64,000 bases of DNA from contig OX235268.1 in NCBI GenBank assembly GCA_944472135.2, forward strand, positions 12,096,589-12,160,588, read 5' to 3'. Made by a program: the position numbers and the translations under genes. This document shows, piece after piece, positions 11,525 through 21,843 of the stretch (the first letter of the stretch is position 1; each line of letters starts with the position of its first letter). The stretch comes from Trichobilharzia regenti (Eukaryota; Platyhelminthes; Trematoda; Strigeidida; Schistosomatidae). A model generated the notes under the pieces. It was not told the DNA's origin. It was given only the letters and a program-made list of their open reading frames with translations, and made no database searches.

Positions 11525-12600
11525 AGAAAACATCAAGTTGACTTCATTTAATCTCCAAAAATTGTGGAAGCAGCCGACTGTACCAGAAAATGAGAGGAGA
11601 ATCGGAAGTACAATAAGAACAGTTCCGAGTACGAAATCTCAGAAAAGCTGGATATTGGTAACGAGTGAGACTTAACACCTAGGATATGGTGTAAGAAACT
11701 ACAGAGAACACCTACATTCCAACCATCATGGATGGGTGTGAGACACTCAGCAACACTGTTGAGGGAAACTAAGCGGAATAACCTCGACAGTTTTCATAAT
11801 TGACTTGGAATGAAAACGCCATAGGTATTTAATGAAAGAATATTAGGAATATTAGTGAACGGATGACTGTGAGCTGATGAAGTGAAGCCTGATGTAGGAT
11901 CAGTTGGATCAGTGATTGGATGAACCACGAAATAGGCAACACATTAGGCATATCCGACATTCTCTATGACACTACATAAAATATGCAGAAAGTGTAAAGT
12001 GATGAAGTTAACCTAAATATCAAATTGAGAGATACTGAGACCACTTATGAGAGACACCACGACGCAGACTACAAGTGGAAAATAAATTCACTAGAAATAA
12101 TGATCATTTTTCTTTTTAGTGAGGTATCATGTTGTTGAGATTTGTTTTAAACATGGATTAGGCATCACTGTTGAGAGATTCAGGCTTGTGTAGTCGCAAT
12201 AACTGAAAATGACTGAACAAGACACACAGGTATGAACGTAGAGTACGCTGTTACATGGACATTCAGATGTATTTTGAATGCTGATATTCACAGTTGTTCT
12301 CTAGTTTTTTCTTCGAATTCCCAGTGTAACATAGAGCTGCAGGCTAGATGCTTGAAGTTTCTGTAGCAGTGGTAATTATAACGTGATGAGGTTGCTAGTC
12401 TCATGCCCAATTTCTCCTTTTGACCAGCAATATTCCTGGTTTAGCGAGGTAAATGAGTGCGCCGGCTGGGGATCGAACCCTAGACCATGTGCAGGGTCGG
12501 TGAGTGTCCTAACCGCTGTACCACCAGTTCTGTTTATTCTTTATTAAGAAACTTGAAAGTCTGATGAATTTCCTGTTGGTGGAGAGTAAAACGTATTGAG
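11525..12600 (+). repeat. Segment X, copy 1 (flanks the RTE insertion)
   Basis: This 1,076-bp segment is repeated directly at 15,712-16,786 and occurs once, inverted, in the right arm at 55,105-56,180. The copies are nearly identical, with differences near 11,550 and at the outer ends. It contains a tRNA-headed SINE-like element at 12,350-12,529. Copy 1 ends ...attgag at 12,600 and abuts the truncated 3' end of RTE copy B. Confidence 0.95.
12350..12529 (-). mobile_element. tRNA-headed chimera with RTE 5' sequence (segment X copy 1)
   Basis: On the minus strand a tRNA-like head starts near 12,529 with an A box (tggtacagcggttaggac) and a B box (gggttcgatcccc), and ends in gccggcgcac. It then runs into tacctcgct...gctggtcaaaagg...gactagcaacc...gctacagaaacttca. 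That body matches, with gaps, the 5' leaders of RTE copies A and B. The 5' end of the head is altered, so the acceptor stem no longer pairs fully. Confidence 0.7.
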
Positions 12601-15600
12601 GTCTCACCCGCCACCTCCATATTTGGTTCCACTAGAGCAATGGCCTGATGCGCGCGCTTTGTCACCCCTTGGTCTCCTCAGAGAGTGTTCAACCCATCTC
12701 CACTATCTGCTGCACACTTGTTGGGCGATCGGTTCTTGTTTTGCTGGTTCCCAGCCACAGTTTCTAGTTGGTGATTCTTTCTGGCCCGTCCATCTGATCT
12801 TCAGTATAGAGCACAGATAGTTGTTGATAAAGGCCTGCAATAGCCTGTTGGAAGTATTCTTTGTGACCCGCCCACCATGTTTCTGATCCGTTTAGAAGAA
12901 GTGACTGACTTGACGTTTGTATTGAAAATCCGACTGAATTTTGTTGTTGAAACTGAGTGACGAAGATTTCCAGATTTCTTTCAGGTTGATGAATGTGTTT
13001 CTCGCCTTCCCGAATCTCGATTTGTTATCCTCGTCAGTTCCGGCTGCCTGTGGTTGAGACATGCTCCCTAGATAAGTGAATGGAATAACCTCTTTGAAAT
13101 CCCTCCCGCTGATGGTGATTGGTGCTGGATGTTGCTGCTGCTGTTGTTGTTGGTGGTGGTGGTTGGTTATTTTCATAACCTCCGGCTTGTCTATGTTCAC
13201 TTGGAGTCCTCTCTTGGCCGACTGCTTCTTCGACCAGTTTGTCGGTTTTCGCTTGTAAGTCTTCGATTTTGTGTGACATTAGACAAAATTCAACATCCAC
13301 GCGCGAAATCCAGGTCATCTAGGTTCTTCACATCGGTCCAGGATATCCCTAACTTCTCGTTTCCCACTGTCTGACGCATAATCCAGTCAGTCCACCACAA
13401 TTAGGAACATCATTGGTGGGTGATAATAAGCACCCTTGTCTGACTTCTGTGTTTACTCCAAATGCCTCGCTGAGTTTTCCATTGTGGATCACTTGACATG
13501 TGCCGTTGTCGTACAGCTGTTGAATAAGGTTCATGAATATTTGGGGTACGCCGTAGTACTCGAGTAGTTTCCAAATTACTTCACTATCAACGCTGTCGAA
13601 GGGCTTCTCAAAGTTTATAAAGATGAGGTAGAGGTTTGATCACCATTCCATGCTTTGTCCTGTGATGATGTTGCTTAGAGCTGCAATTTGATCAGAACAT
13701 GATTTGCCTTTCCTGAATCCAGCTTGTTCTGGTCGGCGTTCTGTCTCCAGTGCATCTCTTTTTCTCTCCAAGAAGATGCGACTCAGGATTTTACTTGGCG
13801 TTGACAGGGGCATGATTCCTCGCCAGTTCTTGCAGAGTCCTAAGTCGCCCTTCTTTAAATGATTCAAAAGATAACCTTTCTTCCAGCCAGTAGGCACTTT
13901 TACCCCCTTCCGGAACTTTTGCAATAATGGAGTGAGCATATCTGCTGTCGTCTCTGGGTCCGCTTTCAGTGCTTCAACGGTTATTCCATCTGGTCCAGCT
14001 GCTTTTCCACCTTTCAGAGGCCTAATTGCAATCAAGACATCATCTTTCGTTGGAGGATTGGTGTCAGCTTGCAGTTGTGTACGCGCTTTTGTTGGTATTC
14101 CTGGATGGGTTGCTGGTGATGGTCGGTTCAAGAGTCCTTTGAAGTGATCCGCCCATTGTTTAATCTGTTTTTCTTCCTCGGTAATTGGGTTCCCTTGGCT
14201 GTCTTTTATAGGTTTCACTTGTGTTGATCTCTTCCTGGATACAAACTTGGTTTTCTGATATAGTGTCCTCAGGTTAATTTTGTCTGCTGCCTTCTCAGCT
14301 TCAGTGGCGAAGTTGTCATAGAGTCGTATTTTCTCCTTCCTAGCACTCTTCTTCACTTCTATGTCCAGCGCTGTGTATGTTGAGTTAGCGTCTCCGTCTC
14401 CTGTCCGTCCTTGCATTGAATCATTTTCTCTTTCACCATTCTCCTCTGTTCTATTAATTTCCAAGTGTCCATTGAGAGCCATTCCATGTCTCGTCTCTTC
14501 TTGCTTCCTAAAAATGTTGAACACGTTTCGTTGAAAATCAACTTCAGGGAGGTCCAATGTTCTTCCACACATGATTCTTCAGTGATGTCGCGTAGTGTTT
14601 CCGGCTTTGCTCTGACAGTTGCAATGAAAGTGTCCTTTGTGGTTGTGTCCTTCAGTAATTGAGTGTTGAACTTGCATTGTGGTCTGTCCCCAGCTATCCC
14701 CGAGGCTTTTAGCTTCACCTTGAAAGTCCCTTGTGCTAGATAGTGGTCTTAAACCACATCTGCTCCTCTCCTCGACATTGTGTCCAATAGGCTCCGTCTC
14801 CACTTTCTTGAAATTGAGATGAAGTCTATTTGGTTTTTAGTGTTTCCATCTGGTAAAATCCATGTCGTCTTGTGTATATCCTTGTGTTTGAAAACGCTGC
14901 CACCAATCATCATGTCATTAAAGGCGCAGAAGTCTGAGAAGAGCTCACCATTGTCGTTCATTTCACTGATGGCCTCTCGATCCATGGTGAGTTCTCTTCC
15001 TGTGTTGTCTCCTCCCAGCTTCGCATTCATGTCGCCCATCAGGATTTTGATATCGCCATTTGGGACGTTGTCCTTTACTGTTTGTAGTTGTGTGTAGAAC
15101 GCTTCCTTCTTCACTTGTTCTGAGACGTTTGTAGGCGCATAGCATTGAATGACTGTAACTTTCATTCCTTTTGAGTTGAACCTGGCTGTCATCATCCTGG
15201 AGGAGATTGATTCCCACTCCATGAGAGCTTTGGCTGCCTTTGGTGACATCATGATGGCCACTACCTTGGTGTGCTCAAGGGTATCCTCTGGGTGTCTCTC
15301 CAAATGGTACTTTGCACCTACCACATCCCAACAATTCTATTCTGTACCTTCTCATTTCAAAGGCTATCTGGGCAGCCTTTCCAGTTTCGTACGTTGTACG
15401 AACATTCCAGTCACCCATCTTTACTTTTGCTCTCATTGAAAGAAGGAACATAAGCTGACTGGCTTCCCGAAGGCTTTCACCAGCCTGCGTCATTTCGCTT
15501 CCCCGATTCCAGCGAAAAATAAGGCTATTGTTTATGTTTTTAGAGTTTTTAATATATTTGCACGTTGAAGTATCTGTAGCGATTTGGTTGTTTTACGGGG

Positions 15601-15711
15601 GTGGAGTTGCTAGCACCACGCCCCAACCCTCCCTCTTTATCCGGGCTTGTGACCGGCAACAAAACAAACAGGCTTGTAATCTAGCGAGCTAGTAATCTAG
15701 GCGAGGTTAAA
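12601..15711 (-). mobile_element. RTE-like LINE, copy B, left arm only
   Basis: This 3,111-bp RTE-like element is absent from the right arm. It has a long 5' leader (15,711 to about 15,500), endonuclease (about 15,490-14,750), linker, reverse transcriptase (about 14,570-13,350), a glutamine/histidine-rich stretch (about 13,155-13,115) and part of the C-terminal region. Its 3' end is missing: it stops at 12,601, about 180 bp before the point where copy A ends. It lies between two direct copies of segment X. Truncation at the 3' end is unusual for a LINE primed at its target, which normally loses 5' sequence. Confidence 0.9.
12892..15493 (-). pseudogene. RTE-like endonuclease-reverse transcriptase, interrupted (copy B)
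   Basis: The endonuclease begins with a MGDWNVRTTYETG motif and includes a MGDMNAKLGGDNTG box and a KNQIDFISI box (15,324-14,749). The reverse transcriptase piece of 310 codons (14,572-13,640) contains KAAGPDGITVEAL and AGFRKGKSCSDQI. An INFEKPFDS box follows a stop near 13,640, and then VRQGCLLSP at about 13,440. The expected FADD box near 13,310 is disrupted. It is better preserved than copy A but has several stops and frameshifts and lacks its C-terminus. No active product is expected. Confidence 0.85.
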
Positions 15712-16786
15712 GAAACATCAAGTTGACTTCATTTCAATCTCAAGAAATTGTGGAAGCAGCCGACTGTACCAGAAAATGAGAGGAGAATCGGAAGTACAAT
15801 AAGAACAGTTCCGAGTACGAAATCTCAGAAAAGCTGGATATTGGTAACGAGTGAGACTTAACACCTAGGATATGGTGTAAGAAACTACAGAGAACACCTA
15901 CATTCCAACCATCATGGATGGGTGTGAGACACTCAGCAACACTGTTGAGGGAAACTAAGCGGAATAACCTCGACAGTTTTCATAATTGACTTGGAATGAA
16001 AACGCCATAGGTATTTAATGAAAGAATATTAGGAATATTAGTGAACGGATGACTGTGAGCTGATGAAGTGAAGCCTGATGTAGGATCAGTTGGATCAGTG
16101 ATTGGATGAACCACGAAATAGGCAACACATTAGGCATATCCGACATTCTCTATGACACTACATAAAATATGCAGAAAGTGTAAAGTGATGAAGTTAACCT
16201 AAATATCAAATTGAGAGATACTGAGACCACTTATGAGAGACACCACGACGCAGACTACAAGTGGAAAATAAATTCACTAGAAATAATGATCATTTTTCTT
16301 TTTAGTGAGGTATCATGTTGTTGAGATTTGTTTTAAACATGGATTAGGCATCACTGTTGAGAGATTCAGGCTTGTGTAGTCGCAATAACTGAAAATGACT
16401 GAACAAGACACACAGGTATGAACGTAGAGTACGCTGTTACATGGACATTCAGATGTATTTTGAATGCTGATATTCACAGTTGTTCTCTAGTTTTTTCTTC
16501 GAATTCCCAGTGTAACATAGAGCTGCAGGCTAGATGCTTGAAGTTTCTGTAGCAGTGGTAATTATAACGTGATGAGGTTGCTAGTCTCATGCCCAATTTC
16601 TCCTTTTGACCAGCAATATTCCTGGTTTAGCGAGGTAAATGAGTGCGCCGGCTGGGGATCGAACCCTAGACCATGTGCAGGGTCGGTGAGTGTCCTAACC
16701 GCTGTACCACCAGTTCTGTTTATTCTTTATTAAGAAACTTGAAAGTCTGATGAATTTCCTGTTGGTGGAAAGTAAAACTTATTGAG
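15712..16786 (+). repeat. Segment X, copy 2 (flanks the RTE insertion)
   Basis: Direct repeat of 11,525-12,600. It starts at the 5' end of RTE copy B and ends ...attgag at 16,786, continuing into sequence that matches the right-arm flank of the single copy. Copy 2 therefore has the ancestral outer junction on this side, and copy 1 has it on the other side. Confidence 0.95.
16536..16715 (-). mobile_element. tRNA-headed chimera with RTE 5' sequence (segment X copy 2)
   Basis: Same element as at 12,350-12,529, duplicated with segment X. The A and B box positions are conserved. Confidence 0.7.
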
Positions 16787-18498
16787 TTCATAAACGAAAT
16801 GATACTGTGAACCTAACATGCGAAATTTCGGATTTGTGTATTGTATTTGACCTTTTCAGTGATAATATAAGCTTCATCAATTGTTGCATAACATTCAACA
16901 ATTCAATGAGATATTCTCTCTACACTGAAACTCAATCAGTAAAAATTATAATTTGTGGTGAATTCAAGGTTTATCCGAAAGCCATTTGAAAAAATGATTA
17001 TATTCCCGTGGCACAGTGATGTGATTATTCTTATAGAATACGGATGTGATAGAGCGAAATGCATCAATGTGTTTGGATTTACTCGAAATGCAGAGGAATT
17101 TGGTAATACAATGCAAAATATTTCAAATATAAAGAAATTAGATGAGTAATAGTGTCAAACAGATGCACTCCAAAAACTGACCAAATTTCTTTTGAATGAA
17201 TGCCTCATTTATGAATAACGTACTTGACACCAATATGGAAGTTACAACAGCTCTGTTTAGTTTTAACTCACACTGAGTTATCACGCATACACTGACATTA
17301 TTCTGCTCACCATAACATCTTTAAAGAGATCTGAAATTTCTTTTGTCTCATTATAAGTTATGAATTATGCACATGCATTTCATGAAGGAGTTCTGAATCT
17401 TTTTGAACTTATATAACAGTATATGTTTAGGTTTTACAAATGTCAACATACACTTTAGGACAGACCTTGAGCGCTTATGCTTATTTCGCAACTTTACAGT
17501 TAGATCTCGAAAGTTACTCGAATAACGTCAAATAAGTGATTCATTTGCAGACATTTCACAAATTTTACAGTAAAAATTATCATCTCAACGGGTTTATTTT
17601 TGTACCTTTACAATCATAATTACAAGTGGCTTACAAAATTGAAATTTACCAGTCAGTGATATTTTGCACTGTGAGTATATTGGTTAAGATGGCTCAGAAG
17701 TATGAACTAATCAGAAATATGAATCAGTAAATGGTATGAAAAAGCAGAAAGGAGGCGACTCAAGAGATGATAGGTAAATACAATGGATTTCGTGAAAAAA
17801 TGTATTCATTTGTGAGCAAAAAATTTATAGACATCAAGAAATGAGTAGCGTTACGTTTACAAAATGATTGAGGCTTTTCTAATGTGTAACGTCGAATGTG
17901 AATATGTTCTATGACTGATATTGTACGCATTTTCCATTAGCAGAGCTTCAACGGTTGTTTCTCTATTTCCCTCCTTTCAAGGAAATTCGAGTAAAATTAG
18001 GGCCTTGTATGCATTCGTCTTCAGATTCATACAGGAACGAAACATTTCAATAATTTTTGTTAATCTAAGTTGAATTTGATCTCAGTGTGAAACTATATAC
18101 AGGCAATCGAAGAAACGCATCGTCAATCAGTACAGTTGAATTATTTTAAGATCGTATTAAACTGCAAAATCTCAGAGAAATTGTATCAAATTTCTACTTC
18201 GCTGTCTAAAACTTCGTTCAAAAGATTCACATGGGAGTCTATCATTAAAGCTGAACAACATGATTAATCCAAAAGCGAGACCAAGCAATATCACTCCGCA
18301 CTTTGAAGTTACCCTCACATTGTAACAACTGAATTCATAATAGTCATAATTAATAATAGGCTTCTTGCTATCGATGAAGTTTACATCTAAGTGTCCGCTC
18401 AAAGAGCTCTGACATTTTCACGAACCAAAACATTCGTGAGCTCCATAGGATTAAGAAATTTTGGAAAATAAGTCACATTCAGTCAGTTGTGCTTTATT
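16787..18498. other. Left-arm interval without recognised genes
   Basis: It is AT-rich. The only ORF worth noting is at 18,172-18,402 (minus). The mirror interval is 53,393-55,104. Confidence 0.5.
18172..18402 (-). CDS. Hypothetical ORF with one membrane segment (left copy)
   Basis: Seventy-six codons, mirrored at 53,489-53,719. Residues 36-50 form a hydrophobic run (VILLGLAFGLIMLFSF) flanked by polar sequence and ending in an arginine-rich tail. An AG preceded by acactt lies just before the DVNF stretch, so it could be an exon and not a complete gene. I recognise no family. A chance ORF is equally possible. Confidence 0.2.
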   Translation of the reverse strand: MSGHLDVNFIDSKKPIINYDYYEFSCYNVRVTSKCGVILLGLAFGLIMLFSFNDRLPCESFERSFRQRSRNLIQFL

Positions 18499-18690
18499 TT
18501 ATTATTTTTTTATTTTTTATTTTTGATTTACAGCTTGATTCCACACTGTATTTTTGGTACAAGTATGGAATTTTCAGCATGGATATCGGTAGCCCAAATT
18601 TTCAGGCCGACCATAGATATCAGATGTGCGTCGGTGAGGGCTCGAACCCCGGACCATGTGCATGGTCGGCGAGAGTCCTAACCACTGTCC
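18499..18690 (-). mobile_element. tRNA-headed SINE with CR1-like ends (left arm)
   Basis: On the minus strand the order is a tRNA-like head with A box (agtggttaggactc) and B box (ggggttcgagccc), closing with ccgacgc; a short body tcggcctgaaaatttgggct that matches the 5' end of the CR1-like LINE; and a tail tgctgaaaattccata onward that matches the LINE 3' end, finishing in an A-rich run. The first bases of the head are lost. The mirror is at 53,201-53,392 and another copy lies at 41,043-41,231. Confidence 0.8.
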
Positions 18691-21353
18691 TTGAAAATAA
18701 TTTTGTATACACACGCATTTAGAGTGAGTCATGCATCACAAACTTGGTGTTTTCTGAAGTGTCAGTACGAACGAAAATGTCCTAATGTGGATTACTGCTC
18801 CAATATAATTTTCCGAAAAATTATGAGTTGAAGGTAAAATGAAAATTCTGTGAATGTATTCAACAAGAAGACATTTTCAGTATTCCGAATACACTGATTT
18901 ATACGATGTATATGGAAACGCTTATTTTAAGATAAAATAACTTCAAATTGATATAAAAATATTCTATATGATTTTAGAAAGTTAGTTTAAATGGTTCTCC
19001 AAGATCGAAAAGAAATTAAAAATCTGAAAACGTAAAATCAAATCAATGAAATTAGCAGAATTGACAATGTAGCATCAGTTGATGAAACATTTACCATGGA
19101 AGTGTAGTATCATTTATTTTAAGATGCTAGGGGTATTATCATTCTGTTCTAATGATACATTATACAGAATAAATTATGACTGAATGTAAAATGTGAAGTC
19201 TTTTGGCATGTGCATCCATTGTGTGAATTTGTTTATCTCTGTGGCGAATTTCATCACTGTCAGTCAGTCAAGCTTTGTACTGTTTGTTTCCACCGCAAAG
19301 ATGATGTATTTACTCGTGTATGGAATGAAATTTATGTTCCATTCAAATTATTAGATTCCATTCACCAAAATTACGTCGAAGAATTAAAGTCACTTTGTGA
19401 GCATATAATTTTACATTTCACTATTGCACGTATTCCGCCAATCTGAAATGCAATATGCCATATATGTCAAGAAAAATCACCCTTCAAATGAAGCGAAGCC
19501 CGGAAATAACAATCTGCCATATCTCGTGAGCCACGGTATGGTGCATTTTATTTGTAAAATGTATAAGTGGATGAGACACAGATGGGATACCATGTGAGAA
19601 GAATCAATCTGTTTTCGTTCTGTCTGAACTTTTAATACTTTTCTTGAACAATAGACAATTATTTTAAAATGAGAATTTTGTTGATTGTGTCAATTTGGAT
19701 CACTGACTGATAATAATTGAAGGAGATTTTGATTTATTAGCAGAATATCCTTATGGCCTTAGCAGAAGCTTCAGACTGTGAGTTGGGCTCTTGGGTCATT
19801 CAAGGACTTGGACGAATTGTAGTGTCACTTGATTTCTAGCTTGTTTTTTTAATAAATTGAATACAGACCAATGAAACTGAGACCGTCTTCAAAGTTGATG
19901 AATATTGGCACTTGAATCTTTATCTCCACGTTAGACAGTAAGCTTTCTTAGTTGTTAGTTCACCGTGGGAAACGTAAAAAAGGAAGTTGGAAGTATGTAT
20001 TTTGGTACTTTTGGCGTATATAAATTAGCGATGCTAAGAAATTCCACGAGATTATTGATAGTAATTTCGAATAGTTGCAAGTAGTACCAAGATATTTCAG
20101 AAATTCAAGGTGACATGTATTCTTACAATTTTCTTTTATGATAGATAAAGTAGAGTGGTTTCATTAATGATTTTCATCAGCAAGCACCATTTGTTGATAT
20201 TCATGTTTATGTTATTAGAATGAGTCCTCAGGATGACGACACCAATTCTTACAATTGGAGTAGATGTTTGAGGCTACAGTGGCGGCCACTTCGTGCATCA
20301 CAATACAGACACATTTTGATGAGGTTTTTAAATAGTCGTAAACTCGGATTCACACTTCTATTAGAAATTTTCAAGGAAACAACAAGCATCAGCAGACGTT
20401 TTGTACAGAACAGTCAGTTAGAAAATTCTCATTTCGTTTTTTTCATAATGGAGTAGATTCGGCGATTTCCAATAAGTTTCCTGCTTTAAGTTCAGAGCTT
20501 GGTCTGTGATAACTATGCTCACTTCAGGGTATGTTATTTACTTCTAATAAATACAAAAGATTCGTGAAGAGTGGTTCTTTTGTGGGTTTTTGTTAAAGGT
20601 TGCATGGAATTGTTTCCTCTTAGTAAACTTTAAACTGTCATCATTTCAATAACAAATGGCAGGTTAAATGCGTGTCACAGTTAGACAATAAAGGTGTACA
20701 TTTACTGATTGGCGTCATTTGTTTTTATTTCAATAAGACATTTTTAAGACAAATAAAACAGAAATTTGAAGTTACAATTTTGACAGAAAATATTAATGGA
20801 GAGTTAAGAGCGAGTTTCGCATTTGTAATGAGTCAGGAAATTTTAGTGTAAATCAGCAATTATTTGTTTATTATAGAAAATTAAGTTTAGTTTCACTTTC
20901 CAAAATCTTGAAAGATAAAAACATAAGAAAATATTCCGGACAAATCGTGCACATCAATGTAACAGTAGCAATACAGGAGTGAATGTCGGAATTCGGCATT
21001 TGAAATACTCCAATATTGTTTGAGAACTGGTTTTTTCGTAAAATTACCGAAATTCTACCTTTATGGACCATTTTTCCATCTATGCTAAAATCTCTAATAT
21101 GATCACTATTACTTGAACAGTACACATATTTGATTAAATATGAACTTAAGTTTACTGTAAGGCATAGTATTAGCTATGCCATTCAATAATACAGGTTCAT
21201 ATATTTGAAGAAAAATAGCTTTTGAAATAATCCCGTCTTCTGAGCTTTCATTTGTCAGATATTCGACAAAGCCACTGATATAAATGTCATGCAACCTGGT
21301 CATGTCAGAGATCTTCGAACAGTTTCGATCTTCTTAATGATCTACACATCTCA
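18691..21353. other. Left-arm interval without recognised genes
   Basis: It is AT-rich. A 78-codon ORF lies at 19,210-19,446 and another at 20,220-20,456. Neither has a recognisable family. The mirror interval is 50,540-53,200. Confidence 0.5.
19210..19446 (+). CDS. Hypothetical ORF, protein-like composition (left copy)
   Basis: Seventy-eight codons, mirrored at 52,445-52,681. The N-terminal part is cysteine-rich (six Cys within residues 5-35), followed by an amphipathic stretch containing WNEIYVPFKLLDSIHQNYVE. I recognise no family and see no clear splice signals. It could be an exon, a fragment of an unrecognised repeat, or chance. Confidence 0.2.
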   Translation: MHPLCEFVYLCGEFHHCQSVKLCTVCFHRKDDVFTRVWNEIYVPFKLLDSIHQNYVEELKSLCEHIILHFTIARIPPI

Positions 21354-21843
21354 ATGCCTATTCATCGCCTCCCCCGACGGGCATTGCTAGCTGATATAGG
21401 TACAATTTGGAAAAGAGCCAGTGGTGGCCAAACAAAAACATGTTATCAATCCATGAAATCCTTGACAGTTAAACTGAGTCAGGTAGGGAGATGCAGACTT
21501 CCAGGTTGGGGCCCTCGGGACTCTAGGAATCAATGGCTGGAGACAATAGGTGGTGACATGGCTCAAAATCGTTGTCAATGGCGCGGATGTATTCAGTCTC
21601 TGTAATCTTTCATATTCCTTTCTACCATTACCCATTCTGTTTCACTCTTATACTTGTCAGACTGTAATGATTCTCTTCACTCATCTTCTTGTCTACCTCT
21701 GTGTGCTATTTGGAACGCGGCAGCTCGAACTGCTGCACTTTGGTGCCAAGTTCTATGTTGAATCCAGACAGACAGACATACCTGAAGATGATTATCCTCA
21801 AAAGTTCATATGTACTTTGCTGTTGAGGGACAAAAAGGATTAA
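21354..21843 (+). repeat. Dispersed repeat with a coding-like DMAQNRCQWR motif (left arm)
   Basis: The sense strand encodes LSQVGRCRLPGWGPRDSRN then WLETIGGDMAQNRCQWRG, followed by a stop and a pyrimidine-rich tail. A diverged copy lies at 33,515-33,840 (minus) and reads WLETSFDDMTQNRPCQWHR. The pattern resembles the last residues of a LINE polyprotein, but I cannot assign the family. The mirror is at 50,050-50,539. Confidence 0.55.

Noticed and set aside
12541..12600. Hammerhead ribozyme of the Sm-alpha type near the ctgatgaa box
   Set aside because: The ctgatga box is present, but there is no stem II followed by GAAA in the right place, and no pairing stems I and III. Boxes at 61-170 and 30,838-30,930 read ctgatgac on the minus strand and also lack the GAAA half.
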